Assembly: GCA_022496805.1 (NCBI GenBank)
Contig: CM040101.1
Location: 3,412,501-3,476,500, forward strand
Length of the DNA stretch: 64,000 nt
Direction: 5' to 3'
Source: Pohlia nutans
Lineage: Eukaryota; Streptophyta; Bryopsida; Bryales; Mniaceae
The notes under the pieces were generated by a model. It made no database searches and was not told the origin of the DNA. It was given only the letters and a program-made list of their open reading frames with translations. Both the position numbers and the translations under genes were made by a program. Positions within the stretch are counted from its first letter, which is position 1, and each line of letters starts with the position of its first letter. Positions 1 through 13,385 of this stretch are shown one piece after another.

Positions 1-269
1 AAAAAAAAAACAGTATCTTGAAGAATAAATTTCATTTATTATATAGAATTGTAGACACTCAACAAGAAAGAATTCTATGATGTCAATTTTACTTTGTTAA
101 AATTTTTAAAAATAACAACAACTGGTTGTCACGATGGTTGTGTGATCCCATCTCACTACCAAGCCTACTTAGAGCTTTTGATATTTATTTTGAAATTTTT
201 TATGTGCCGGTGGCCGGCACGGATCAAGCTAGTATTATATATCCTAGCATTGTTACACTGTTTTCCAAC
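1..269. other. AT-rich sequence, no gene seen
   Basis: AT-rich with homopolymer runs. Short ORFs here lack any recognisable motif. The segmental duplication described below becomes alignable from about position 270. Confidence 0.4.
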
Positions 270-545
270 AATTTTGGCAATACACACAATTTTTTTTTAT
301 ATAGCAATTTAGGGGTAATATAAATTGGTTTGAAAGAAAAATGTTAGTTCCACCATTGTAAACTTCTCTTGCTACTTTGTGGCAATGTTAAAAAAAAAAA
401 TCCAACCTGATTATATTTATATTGGAGTTAAAAGTCATAGTAATACCTAGTATTAAAATGTTCCAATGCAAACAAATCAAAACCTCCAATTTTTGCTTTT
501 GCAAATTGAAATTTATTGCATATAGAGATTCTCAAAGCAAAAGAT

Positions 546-923
546 TTAACTCCTAACCAAATCTTCCATATTTTGTTTCATCTCCATGCGTTCTATCTCC
601 ATCTTGTGTAACTTCAACTGCAAGTCGTTCACAATTTGCTTTGACATCTCTCGCTCTCTTGTTGTCTCTATCAACTCCAGCTGCAAGGAGTTCACCTTTT
701 GCTTCAACAAATCTCGTTCTTTCTTTATCTCTATCAACTCTGATTGCAAGCCATTCATTTTAACACAGGCCTCATCTACCAAATCTAATTGGCGTTGATT
801 CATCTCCCAAAAATCACTAAAATCGCGTATCCAATATTCTTCTCTTTGCTCTCCCTCTTTTTTCAATTCGCTCAACTCCAACTCCAAGGCATTTATGCAC
901 CTAGCATTGTTTAAAGTTGCCAT
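546..923 (-). CDS. Coiled-coil protein ORF, 125 aa, unrecognised
   Basis: A complete ATG-to-stop ORF predicting a charged, Leu/Glu/Lys-rich protein that looks coiled coil over nearly its whole length, with heptad-like spacing in the last 70 residues (for example LQSELIEIKKERDLLKQKV). Two internal segments resemble each other, around LQSELIEIKKERDLL and LQLELIETTREREMS. No family is recognised. The related ORF in the second duplication copy (9144-9521) has an early in-frame stop and a different number of internal repeats. That makes this the intact copy of a pair, or an exon of a larger gene or transposon protein. No introns or promoter were identified. It may not be expressed. Confidence 0.35.
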   Translation of the reverse strand: MATLNNARCINALELELSELKKEGEQREEYWIRDFSDFWEMNQRQLDLVDEACVKMNGLQSELIEIKKERDLLKQKVNSLQLELIETTREREMSKQIVNDLQLKLHKMEIERMEMKQNMEDLVRS

Positions 924-1767
924 AGTTATTTTCTCACCTTTTGTATTGTAAATTGAAAATACTTAGCACTTTACCAATATGAAACTTGAAGACAAAAATA
1001 ACAAACATACAAAAGTATGTACCAAACTAATAGCAACAATGAAATAGGATGACTGAACATGATTGTCCTTTTATAATTCTTGACTTGTGACACTACAGAG
1101 GCAATACACATGCACATGTCCTCGACAGATAGGCTCAAACTTACATGTTGCACCACCCACCGAGATTTAAATCTCCAAATATATGATTTGGACATGAAAA
1201 TAAATGAATTCATATGTAAATGATGCACCTTGAATATATAGAATATATAGAATATAATTTTTTCCTTCAAATGCTTAAAATTCTAAAAACTAGCTAACAC
1301 CAGTTAGGTAGTTACTGTAAATTTAAAATTTTTGAACGGGCCTTTATAAAGTGCAAATTTCTTGAAATTTTATCATTTTGATCATAATTATTTTGATTGG
1401 CTTAACATTCATCCATATATATAAACTAATTTCAGTTGGTAAGCATTCAAGCTTTTGTATTTAACAGGAGGATTTGGATGTATAATAAAGTCCTCCTACT
1501 AATTGTCTCTCACTGACACCCAATAGGTGATTCCATGTTACCTAGTTAAAACAAAAATTTAACATGTGGTAAATATTTAGGTTCAAAAGAAAGTCTGTTA
1601 CTAGAAAGAAAATGCATACATATTCTTTATACATATACTAACTATGATAGGCCCTAGAATATGAATGCATTATTATTTTAAAATGACAAATATGTAGACA
1701 AATTCTTGTTACTTTGTCACTTAGTGACAAGACGGTAGGTCATATACAACCGTGTATACAACATGTC

Positions 1768-2315
1768 TTAACCCCTAAGCGCTCAAACGACCATTATCTG
1801 GTCGCTGCCCGAATTTAACGGGCTGCTCGGAACAAAAAAAAAAAATTGAAAAAATAAAAAATATTTTAAAATACTACATCAAGTCTACTTTCCAACCCAA
1901 TTTGAATTATGGCAATCCGAGTTAAACTCCACCCGGGAGAATTTTTCAAAGTAGATCATCTCAACATTGTCTTAGTGTTATAAAATTTGCTATTTGGGGA
2001 AAGTAATGATGATTCCTCCATCATTTCTTTTGCTTTTTTGAAGTTTACAATAGATAGCCCAACTTTAACCAATCATACTAAACTTTGAACTCTAAAATTG
2101 AAAATTATAATTTATACAAATTTTCAAAGGTTAATGCTTTTAAACTCATTAAAAAATGATCTAAAGTTATTTTTGGAAGTTTGACCGTACGGATAATTTG
2201 TAGAGATGATACTCTACATTTTGTCTATTGAACCAAACTTCATCAAACATATGGAAGGCACATATTATAACACATCTATGTTTTGTCCAATACCCCTTGG
2301 GCTTTTAGGGGTTAA
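1768..2315 (+). mobile_element. TTAA element, family A
   Basis: Starts TTAACCCCTAAGCGCTCAAA and ends CTTTTAGGGGTTAA. The two termini are inverted repeats and each end carries TTAA. It is absent from the same place in duplication copy 2 (near 10530). Its interior matches the elements at 23681 and 25753, and the reverse of 33857-34403. No coding capacity is seen, so it is a non-autonomous element of piggyBac type (TTAA target), inferred from ends and target. Confidence 0.75.
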
Positions 2316-2936
2316 TTGTCAAATTCATAAATATGTGTTAAAAATATTCTGCAAATATTCTGCAAATATTTGAAAATATTCAAAGATATTCTAGGAATAT
2401 CTGTAATGTTAAACAACTTGGATGAAATATTCCCAAACATCCTAGAATAATTATCCTAGAATGCTTTAGAATATTCCATGTCTATTCTATGAATATGTTT
2501 GTCTGATGGGGAAGACTTCTAGATGTCTTTGACGTTGTGTTTGACAGTTTGTCTAGTGGTTGAATTAGACAACCTTGATTTTGAGGTTCTTTACATAATG
2601 ACTTAAAATTAAAGCATTAAAGCGTCTATCTTCAATGAAAAATTTACATGAAGTACTTGGAGTCACGAACAATGTACTACAATACACTTAAGTAATATTT
2701 TGAATTTATAAATTGAAGATTACATTATTGAAAGGGGAATAATATTATTGAAAGCTAGAGCCAATATGGGCCTTCATCACCTTGCTATAACACTATTCCT
2801 TGGTGTCCAAAGTCCACACTTTGGACTAGTGTATTACTTCAAGTAATTTGCCACATATGGTTCATTATCTAATACATAATAGAAAGTGCATGGATTGCAA
2901 AAATACTAAGTTACAATTAGTAACCTTTAAATGCCC

Positions 2937-3507
2937 ACAGGCGTTCATTTTTTGGACGATGTACATTCACATTTTCTCATCCGCTATGCACATTTTGCAA
3001 TGTGGATTTTTATTGCATTTTTTTGAGGAAGTTAGCTTCATACATGTGTGAACCCATTAGAAAGGGGATGATTTGTGAAATTTTTATGCCTCATTTCATG
3101 TTGTAGTGATTCACCAAAAATTTCTAAGATCTTAGTTCAAAATAGTTCAAATGTGAAAAGTGCTCTTGAAAAAGTCAACTCATAAAAAAAAACAACCAAA
3201 AAATCCCCAAAAATCACTACACTTAGAAAAATACATTTCAACCCATCACAACAAATTTCATCCACTGATTGTCAATATCTTATTTGTAATCGATTTACAA
3301 AAGAATTTTGAATTTTAAGTTTCAAATTTTATACAAAAATATTGGTGATAGCATTCATAGATCTACCCATATGGATAGAATCTAAAATTCATAATGTACA
3401 ACTTTTATTCATACATCAAGTTCAAAATATCCCTATTAGTTGCAATCTATAATGCATCTTTGCAATTCTCCAAATATGAAGAGGGCTATGAGCATTTAGG
3501 GGTTTAA
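2937..3507 (+). mobile_element. TTAA element, family B
   Basis: TTAA-flanked element. The left end is worn (TTAAATGCCCACAGG) and the right end is GCATTTAGGGGTTTAA. The interior matches elements at 26295, 31936, 32784, 38449 and 49098, including the text GTTCATTTTTTGGACGAT just inside the left end. The duplicated block's second copy has the unfilled site at 11593-11596, where TTAA is followed by the same CACTC-GATTA flank. Non-coding. Confidence 0.75.
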
Positions 3508-4250
3508 CACTCTTGATTATATTACCATTTTTTTTAAAATAAATTAAAAAATTGAGAATATACTTTTTGAATGATGTTTGATAGATATGGATGATTTTTC
3601 TTCTTAAATGCAAATTGCAAGGAGCATAGTCGTCGACAATGTTGACAACTATATTTATGATATGCATTGTCAAAATAATATATCATTTAATTTTACTTGT
3701 TGGTTCATTTGTAAAATGTACAAATGAAATTTATAGATAAAAATGGTAATAGATAAAAATGGTAATAATGTTAAAAACATACTTAACATGATAATTAAAA
3801 AGTCATTACATTTAATGATACAAGGTTTTTGTTATCAATTATTGTTTTTTTAAGATACCAATTTTAGTAGTATTGTCAAAGACTCTAAGTTCTTGACCAT
3901 TTATAGTAAGATTGTTCTATCCAAAAGTAACATTGAATATTACTCTTTTTAGTCTTATCAATTATTTTAATGAAGTTCATGTCAATTTTGGCCTTGTCCG
4001 TGTAGTATTGTAGTCATGAAAAACTTAAATAATAAAAAATCAAAGATGAATTTATTTTTGGAATTATGTATAGTTAATTAAATTAAAATCTTAATTCTTT
4101 ATTGAATTGCAATCAAAATCACACAACTTATAAATTGTGTCGCTACTAGAAAATCCCAGTCAAGATGATGTCAAAATGTCAATTTTTTATATTCTTGATA
4201 GTAATTATAAAAAGATTTTAATGTTATTAATTTTATCTTATCAATAACAA

Positions 4251-4355
<105 letters not shown>

Positions 4356-4431
4356 GTCATTCCTAACAAGGGTATTTAACTAGTATTTATTTTTATTTTT
4401 ATTTTTATAAATTATATTTTCTATTATTCGA

Positions 4432-4744
4432 GTGATGACCGTAGGTCGAAGCTGGTTTAGAAAAATGGTATTGATGACTATGGGTTTCACTTGTAGCTTT
4501 CCAACGGTTGTAGGGTTTGTAAGTGAGCCGGAGAGCCGACAAGACTTTGACAGTTCTAGAGCAAGGTTTTCTATGATGTAACCTAGCTTTTCACATCCTT
4601 GGATGGTCTTTCCATGACCGTTCCATTCCGCCCTCAAAAACCATAATGTGAAGCAACCTAACCTTTCACATCCTATTCAATTTCATGGCCTTTCACTTGG
4701 TCACTAATGATGCAAAGAGAAGCGGAGCCCTAGCTTATTAAAAA
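4432..4744 (+). repeat. 0.3-kb repeat, arm 1 of an inverted pair
   Basis: This segment interrupts sequence that is continuous in duplication copy 2 (near 12975-13005). It reappears inverted at 5132-5475. Shared landmarks are AAACCCTACAACCGTTGGAA, GAGCCGGCGAGCC-like text, and the GATGTGAAAGG motif. No TTAA ends are seen. Its class is unknown. Confidence 0.6.
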
Positions 4745-5131
4745 ATTGTATCATTACTATTAATATCAAACTTATCATTTTTTTTAAATGATCTATAATT
4801 ATGTTTTGTTGATAAAATTATATGAAAATCTTAATTAGAATCTTATATTGACAAAGATGAAATAGTTATTTTCAAAAAGGTGTGTCATTTAAAAATGATG
4901 CTTAGTTCCAATAGAAGTATCTTTGCTGATCTTGACATTCAAAAAGGTGCATACATCTTCTATTTTTGAAAAGACACAACCTTTTAGAAAAAAGACATGT
5001 TATATATAATAAAAAAATGAAATTTAAAAAAGCCCATAAAACTCAAAAATTAAAATACATCATTTCAATATTATAAGTGAATGCATAATAAAGTCATCCT
5101 ACTTTTGATTCCTTCATTTTTATCAATTAAT

Positions 5132-5475
5132 GTATAGACTACTGGAACTTTGCTTCTCTCCTCACCACGAGATGTGAAAGGTCATGAAATTGAATAAGAC
5201 GTGAAAGGCTAGTTACTTCACATAATGGTCTTTAAAGGCAGAATGGAACACTCATCGAAAGACCATTCAAGAATGTGAAAGGCTAAATTACATCACAAAA
5301 AGGTTACATCATAGAAAATCTTGCCCTAGAACTATTGACTGCCGGCTCGCGGCTCGCCGGCTCACTTACAAACCCTACAACCGTTGGAAAGCCACAAGTG
5401 GAACCTAAAGCTGTCAATACCATTTTCCTAAACCAGCTCCAACCTACGGTCGTCATTGGAATTAGTGTTGCCTCT
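5132..5475 (-). repeat. 0.3-kb repeat, arm 2 of an inverted pair
   Basis: Inverted relative of 4432-4744, with alignable sequence on the opposite strand and a few indels. The duplication stops being alignable at about 5128, exactly where this arm begins. About 390 bp of duplicated background lies between the arms, so the pair could fold into a long hairpin if transcribed. Confidence 0.6.
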
Positions 5476-7655
5476 TGGAGTTGATCCATGTGTTCTGTAT
5501 AATGTAGCCATGCTTTTACAATTTGTTTTATTTTTAGAATAATTTATCAATAATTTTTATTTTTATTTTAATTCAATTAAAAATCCAAAGCGTTCACATT
5601 GTAGGGCTAAATGCCATGAAACGACTTCAATGCACCCCTTCTTGTTGAAATCTTTCCGACCATAGCAAGAATTCAACTAGCCTCACATTACACGAAATCT
5701 CAACGAAACATACAAAATATAACATAGCAAACTACCTTGCTTAATGTATAATTCCGTTTGGGGAGCATCTCCAAAGCACAAGCCACATGGTCCTACACAA
5801 GTGGATCTTTGCAAACAATAAGCTCAGTTAATTGGTTGATTGAACAATGTGCACCCATGAAGAGTCGAGCTTATTGTCATTACCTATCAATCAGTTGGAT
5901 AGCTTGACAGAACCAATCTCTTGTACATTAGAACTACCCCTTTGTTTTTTTATTTTTATTATTATGTTTATTAAATGTCATTTCAATGCAAAACTTATAA
6001 AATCGGTCTTTTCAAATGCCTTATGAGGGAATTCTTATTCTTCACATGACACCGCTTACACAAGCAAAAGGTCATAACTTCTAAGCTACTAGAGGATCAT
6101 TTCAAAGGGTAGAGCAGTCACATTCAGTAGGGAGTTTGAATTGGTGCCTATGTACAGGTAGAACTTTAGAGCCTTCACTATATTAATTTCTTTATATGAA
6201 ATTCTTGTGTATGGAAGTGACAGGAAACTTTAGTGCTCTTAGTTAGAGTGATTACAATAGTGCTTAAAGGAAGTCAATTGAGTAATGAAAAGTTCCATGT
6301 GTGGCTGCATTTCCAATTCTTCTTCACTCTCCATCTTTTCCTCTCTTCTTATGCGCATTCGGTAATGGATACATCCAGGCGTCGAAGGCCAGTGTTCCCT
6401 ACTGAAGGGTGAGATCTATCTGACTTTTAGGCATATCGCACCGAATGGTAATGATTGAGTAGATTATTTGCTTCAAATTATGTTTCTTTCTTTCTTGGCA
6501 CTACCCTGGTCAACTCACTAAATCATGATCAACGTAACATGGAAGTGTTTGAGGCAAGTAATTTTGGCCATGGTGGTGATATTGACCTTGGTAGTGAAGA
6601 ACGTCAAGAACTCAGGATGACATATATCACAAGAAAATTTCAAGGCGTTAGCCCCGGGGGCTAATGCTAATGGGGGGCTAATACCTCAAACTTTAGCGGG
6701 GACTAATGTACATTAGTCAAGGCAAGGGGAGCATTTTTGAGGGCTAATGTCTTTATGTAGAAAAGGTTCACGAGTTAAGAAACCTAATGCTACAAGCGGC
6801 TAAAAGGGGGCTTTTGCATCAAACATTAGCCCCCACTAAGTCCTTCAAATCTTCGTGTGGATTGTGTCACTAGTAAAAATCTTGTCCAATATCATGTCAT
6901 TGTGTCATGCACCGTTGAATTATTTGGGTGAGGAGATAAGTATGACGGAATTCATCAATGCAACTCCATTCTACTTCCTCCTATAGGGTACGTTTGCATA
7001 AATTAAACTACTAGTTGACATGAACCGCCTTAATGCTTGAAGAAATGATTAACTTAACATGAGGTGTATGTAGTGGTAAAGATAGACTTTAAGATGCCGA
7101 GAATGGCAGACTATTCATCGATTCATCGTTGAAAGAAGAGATGGATGTGGTACAAATCTGGGTTGAAAGATGTCGGTGAAAACATCCAGTCCAAAGAAGA
7201 ATGGAGTTTGTTAATCCCCGGGTTGATCAATGTCTCTGATCATGAAGGAACTCAACTCATCACCGACCTATTGGCATGGCAGGAACCCTGAGGAAGTCAC
7301 TGTCAAAAATTTAGAAACCATAAGAGAACAAATATAGGGTGTCTTTTATTCATTTGAGATAGAAATTATAAAATTTTAAAAGTAATATAGGGTGTTTTAA
7401 AACCAAATTGGGAATATTTTATAAATATTCCTAGAAAATACCACAAATATATCCTAAATATACTATAAATAGTATAATGTTCAAATTATTTCATAGCTCT
7501 CCATTAAATACTCTTTGTTCACTCATGTATAGCAAAATTTACACTAAGTGACTTCCCCAAGGCAAGAATTGGTTGGTTTGTATGTCTGCATGTATTGTTG
7601 TGTATACAGTTTAATAAATTTGCGTTCTTCCATATAATTCAAATAGGATCCATTT
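5476..7655. other. Intergenic, degraded sequence
   Basis: No supportable gene. A GC-richer patch at 6630-6840 repeats the motif GGGGGCTAATG in both orientations. Around 7139-7291 a frame reads for about 50 codons without a stop and ends in WQEP-stop, which could be a decayed exon, but no family is recognised. Confidence 0.3.
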
Positions 7656-8121
7656 GGAATTGCAAAAGGGCAACCTACTCCACAATTGTTCATGACTTTT
7701 TTTTTGTTTAGTATTGAGGTTGTTTTTTAAATGCTTTTTGTTCTTCTTATAGTGCTTTTTGTTCCTCTTACAATGCTTTTTGTTCCTCTTACAATGCTTT
7801 TTGTTCCTCTTACAATGCTTTTTGTTCCTCTTATATTGCTTTTTGGTTACTTTTACAATGCTTGTTTTGCCTTTATTCTACTTCTTTTTGCCATTATAGT
7901 ACATTTTTTGCCTTTAACATGTCTTTTCATTTTAATATAAATAGCACCGTGAAATAAGTGAAAAAAAACGTAGTCAAAAGTATGCAAGAAAAAGCTTTGT
8001 TAAAAACAAGAAAAAACACCGAAGAAGTCACAAAGCGCACTGCAAAAGCAACCTCAACATTGGAAAATGCAATAAATGACTGTGGAGTGATTGCTCTATT
8101 TTATGGTCCTTTTGCAATTCC
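7656..8121. mobile_element. MITE-like element with inner 21-bp tandem repeat
   Basis: Bounded by the inverted repeat GGAATTGCAAAAGG (7656-7669) and CCTTTTGCAATTCC (8108-8121). The inverted similarity continues inward, with CTCCACAATT matching TGTGGAG and TATTGAGGTTG matching CAACCTCAA. A clear target duplication was not found. Non-coding. Confidence 0.6.
7731..7862. repeat. 21-bp tandem repeat, about 6 units
   Basis: The unit TGCTTTTTGTTCCTCTTACAA is repeated, with the middle copies almost perfect and the outer ones degenerate. It lies inside the MITE-like element. The ORF through it is a by-product of a period divisible by three and is not a gene. Confidence 0.85.
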
Positions 8122-9143
8122 GTAGTTCCATGATGTAAATGTCTTTTTTCAATATTTAAGTTACACTACAATTGGAATTTCATGTTCAGTGCGAATTGAT
8201 GTCTTTTACCACTGTTTATTCATAATGAAGAGGAATAGTGTCCCTACAAATTGCAGTACATAGGAGATTGCCACTTGTCATCCCTACATCCACTAACAGT
8301 GCAATGTTCCTTCTAGGTGATGAGAGTGAGATGAGCTGACTCATGCCATGTTTATCATAAAGTTGTCCTTCATCATTGGAACACTACATCCAAAAGGTTT
8401 GTTAGAAATTTTTATAATTTGAAATTTGATAGAAAATAGTTTTTACATGAACACTACTAATATCTCCAAAAAGTCAAATAGTGTTTGTATTGACAAAGGA
8501 CAATTTATCTCCAAAGAATAAAATAGCATTTATTTTGAGAAATGATGTCTTCGATTCTAAATCACAACTTTAGTGTAGTGCAAGTTGCTACATATCTTCA
8601 TCGAAATCATGAAGTTGCTCACATCCATAATCTAAATGAAGCATGTGAAATATGATGATTCAATCATCCAAAACATGTAAATTCACTTACAATGAAGCCA
8701 TATTATATATCCTTGTGCAATGTTACACCTTTCTCGAGCAATTTTGGCATAATTTTCTTGTTACATTTCAATAGTCCATTTTTGGACAATATGTTTTGTA
8801 TAGCAATTTGGGGATCATATAAATTGGCTACGAAAAAAAACACTAATTCCATATTGTAAACTTCTCTGGCTACTTTGTGGCAATGTTAAAAGTTTTTTCC
8901 AGCATAACTTTATATCGGACATTCCATGACTTTATATTGGAGTTTAAAATCATAGTAATACTTAGTATTAAAAAAATTAAATGATCCAATGTAAACAAAT
9001 CAATACCTTCATATGTTGATTTTGCAGATTGAAATTTATTACAAAATGAAAATTTATTGCATGCTTGCTTTTATCAATTATTCTCTTGGAAAAATTTCTC
9101 AACTTTCTATTCATAAAGAGATTCTAAAAGCAAAGGATTTAAC

Positions 9144-9655
9144 CTATCCAATTCTTCCATATTTTCTCTCCATCTTACGTAACTTCAACTGCAAGTCGTT
9201 CACAATTTGCTTTGACATCTCTCGCTCTCTTATTAATGTCTCTATCAACTCAAACTGCAAGGCGTTCAATTGCTCCAACCAATTTTGTTCTATCTTTGTC
9301 TCTCTCAACTTTGATTGCAAACCATTCCTTTGAACAAGGGCCTCATCTATCATACATGACTGGCGTTGATTTGTCTCCAAGAGCTCCTTTAACATATGTA
9401 ATAGGCTTTGATTTGTCTTCAATACCTCATCTATCATACCTGACTGGCGTCGATTTGTCTCCAAGAACTCGTTTACCATATCTAATTGGCTTTGATTTGT
9501 CTCCAAGACGTCACCTACCATATTTGATTTAACTCCAAAAGACCTCTATAATCGTGTATCCAATATTCTTCTCTTTGCTCGCCCTCTTTTTCCAATTCAC
9601 TTTACTCCAACTTTAAGGCATTTGTGCACCTAGCATTGTTCAAAGGTGCCATAGT
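9144..9655 (-). pseudogene. Broken copy of the coiled-coil ORF
   Basis: The duplicate of 546-923. The start region (ATG at about 9651, peptide start MAPLNNARC) is recognisable, but a TAA stop follows after about 16 codons where copy 1 reads through, and small indels shift the frame afterwards. The downstream open part (9144-9521) contains several copies of a roughly 14-residue unit around ETNQRQSxMIDE that occurs only once in copy 1, so repeat expansion has also occurred. Judged a pseudogene. Confidence 0.6.
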
Positions 9656-11855
9656 AATCTTCTCACCTTTTATATTGTAAATTGTAATTACTTAGCACTT
9701 TAACAATATGAAACTTGAAGACAAAAATAACAAACATACAAACATACAAAAGTATATACCTAACTAATGGAAACAATGAAATAGGATGATTGAACAAGTC
9801 CTTTTATAATTTTAGAGTTGTGACACTACCGAGGCAATACACATGCACATGTTCTTGACAGATGGGTTCAAACTTACATGCACCACCCACCAAGATTTAC
9901 ATCCCCAAATATATGAATAGAACAAGAAATTTAATGAATTGATATATAAATGATCCAGATTCAAATGAATATATAGAATATAATTATGGTCAAAAATTTA
10001 TTTAAATCTAACGCTAAGGACATTGAAATTATGACCTTCTAATGCTTAAAATTTTAGAAACTAGCTAAGACCGGTTAGGCAGACTTCACTATAAGTCAAG
10101 AAATTTAGACAGCCCTTATAAAGTGAAAATTATCTCTTTAAATTTAACCATTTTGATCATAATTATTGTAATTGGATTAACAAACTCACCTTCATATATA
10201 AGCTAATTTAAGGTTGTATTAGGCATTAAAAGTTTGTATTTAGTAGAGGGATTTGGACATAATTATAATGAAGTCTTCCAACTAATTGTCTCCCATTGAC
10301 ACCATTTAGAAGATCCCATATAGCCTAATTAATACAAAATTTTAACATGTGGTCAATGTTGAGGTTTAAAGGAAAATGTGTTATTAGAGGGAAAATGCAT
10401 ACATGTTCTTTATACATATACTCACTATGATAGGTTGTAGAGAATGAACACAATATTATTTAAAACTGACAAACATGTAGGCAAATTCTTCTTACTTTGT
10501 CACCTTGTGACAAGACAATCGGTCATATACAACATATTTTGTATGACCCATTTCATTAATATGTGTTGAACATATTTTCAATATTCTTTGGATATTTTTA
10601 ATTATTCTATGATATTCTACGAATATCTGTAATATTCTCTAGAAGGAAACAGACTAGAATAAAGAGTTTAAACTAATAGATGGAGTAAATTGCTCTATAC
10701 TAAAGTTCGAATTTCAAATAAAGAAAACAAAAGAAGTCCCTTCCAACATTGAGATAAAGTATTATATATGTAGTAATTTTAAGTTTCAATTTTTAAAACT
10801 CGAAACTCAAAATGTAGAAGTATATTCTTTCACTAAACTTACACATACGATACCAATTGAAACTAAGCACTTAGAAATAGCCAATCCTCTATACCATGAA
10901 CTTCCCCTAAAATGTTTCCTTGTAAATGCAATCTCTAAGATTTTAGAAGTTTAGTTTTGGCCAGTTTATTGATGATCTACCATCCCTCGTACTAAAGTTT
11001 TGACAAATTACCAATTCCTTTATAGATTTTGAGCAAAGTTGTCATATTTGATACTATTTTCGAATTTGAAGTTGCATTAAATGTTTGATGTTGATTGACT
11101 AATTAGACAAGTGTCAAATATGTTCAACAACTTGAATGAATTATTTACAAAATGTCTTGGAGTATTTTAGAATATTCCATGTCTATTCTATGAATATGTT
11201 TGTCTGATAGATGGGGAGGTCTTCTAGATGTCTTTGAGGCTGTGTTTGACACTTTGTCGAATGGCGGAGTAAGACAACCTTGATTTGAGCCTTGATTTTA
11301 AGGTTCTTTTACATAATCATTAAAAATTAAAGACTTGAATCATCTATCTTCAATGAAAAATTTGAACCAAGTACTCCATTGTACTACAATATACTTTAGT
11401 AATATCTTGAATTTATAACTTGAGGATTATATTATTAAAAGGGTATTAATATCCTTGAAAACTAGTGCCAATATGGGCCTTCAACACCATACTATGACAC
11501 TATTCCTTGGTGCTCAAAGACCGCCCTTTTTTCTAGTGTATTACATTGCCCATAACAGAAAATACATGGATTGCAAAAATGCTAAACGATAATTAATCAC
11601 TCTGGATTACATTACTATTTAAACATATTGTTATTATTATTATCATTATTTTTAGAGAAAATAAAATTTTAATGATGTTTTGATAAATATGGATGATTTG
11701 TTTCTTGAATGCAAATAACAAAAAGCATAATCTTCCACTATTGACAGTTGTATTTATGATATGCATAATCAAAATAATATATCAATTCGTTTTACCTTAT
11801 TAATTCATTTGTAAAATGTTCAAATGAAATTTAAAGATAAAGATGGTAGTTTTCT

Positions 11856-12442
11856 TTAACTCCTAAACGTCCCAGCGTCCAGTTTCTGGACGACGAACGG
11901 ATTCCAGATCACACTACACTCACATTACTTCATGGATGAAATTCATTCAATTTTAAAAAAATACTTTATGAAGTTTTTGTCCTATCTAATGGTTGGATTT
12001 GGTGTTACTAGGGTACATATGTTTTTTAGATTGCAAATGTGGAAGTATTTCAAGCAGTTAACCAAGCCAAAATTGCATTGACTTTAGTTCAAAAGTGAGC
12101 TTGCTAAAATGAGGCCATAAATTGAAGTAACACAAAATTTTCAAAAAATCACCATTTCAAGAGTATCTCATTTTAAATCCATTCCAACAAATTTTACTCA
12201 AAAAATATCAATATTTTGTTTGTAATCAAATTTAGAAGGAATTTTTAATTATAACTTTGAAATTTCATAATAAAATATCAGTGATGACATTGGTGAATCT
12301 AACTGTACGGATGGAATCTAAAATTCAATATCTACAACTTTTATTTGTATAACAATTCTGAAATATTCTTCTAAATAGTAATTTATAATGATTTTTCTCA
12401 AACTGTCAATTTTGGAGACACCCTGGGACGTTTAGGGGTTAA
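11856..12442 (+). mobile_element. TTAA element, family C
   Basis: Starts TTAACTCCTAAACGTCCCAG and ends CCTGGGACGTTTAGGGGTTAA, apart from one base an extended terminal inverted repeat. Present only in duplication copy 2. Its relative at 33284-33860 shares the interior. Non-coding. Confidence 0.75.
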
Positions 12443-13385
12443 CTATTAATATATATTTTTTTTTAATTGGAAAGTCATTACTTTTAATGATACAATTTTT
12501 TCATTATTGCTTATTAAAATTTTAAAAAATGACTCTAAGTTCTTGACCATTTATAGTAAGATTGTTTTATCCAAAAGTAACATCAAATATTATTCTTTTT
12601 AGTATTATCAATTATTTTATTTAAGTCCATTTCAACTTTGGTCTTGTCCATGTAGCCAAAAAAAACCTTAACTAATAAAATACCAATGATAGATCTATTG
12701 TTGGCATTCTGTATATTGAATTAAATTAAAATCTTAACTCTTTATTGAATTGCAATCAACATCACACAACTCAAAATTTGTCTCACTACTAGGAAATCCT
12801 ATTAATGATGATGTTGATATGTCAATTTGTTTATATTATGGATAGTAATTATGACAAGATATTCATAGTATTAATTTTGTCTTATCAATAACAAGGAAAA
12901 AGTGAAATTTCAATGTTATTCCTAACGAGGGTTTTCTAGTAGTATTAATTTGTATTTATATTTAAAATTTGAATATTTTCTATCATTTATTTAAATATTT
13001 ATATCATGACTATTAATATCAAAATTATCATTGAATTCAAAATGGTCTATGTTTATGTTTTGTTGATAAAATTATAAGTAAAGTTTAAATAGAATCTTAT
13101 ATTGATAAAGATGAAATTAGTTAGTTTTGAAAGAGGTGTGTCGTTCAAAAGGGATGCACATTTAGAGTAGAAGTGTCTTTGTTCATCTTGACATTCAAAA
13201 AGGTGCATACATCCTCTATTTTTGAAAAAGCGCAACCCTTCAGAAAAAAGACATGTTACATACAATAAAAAAATAAAAAAATAAAAAGAAAACCCATACG
13301 ACTCAAAAATAGAATACATCATTTCAATATTATAAGTGAGTGCATGGTAAAGTCATCCTACTTTTGGTTCATTCATTTTTATCAA

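Larger units (their letters stand above)
8780..13385 (+). repeat. Segmental duplication, copy 2
   Basis: Partner of 270-5128, in the same order and orientation. It lacks the copy-1 inserts and carries its own TTAA element at 11856-12442. Its uninterrupted joints near 10530, 11595 and 12900-13005 act as empty sites that define the element boundaries in copy 1. After about 13385 the two copies are no longer alignable. Confidence 0.8.

Noticed and set aside
7731..7940. Membrane-protein-like ORF rich in Leu, Val and Phe
   Set aside because: Produced by a 21-bp tandem repeat, whose period is a multiple of three, inside a MITE.
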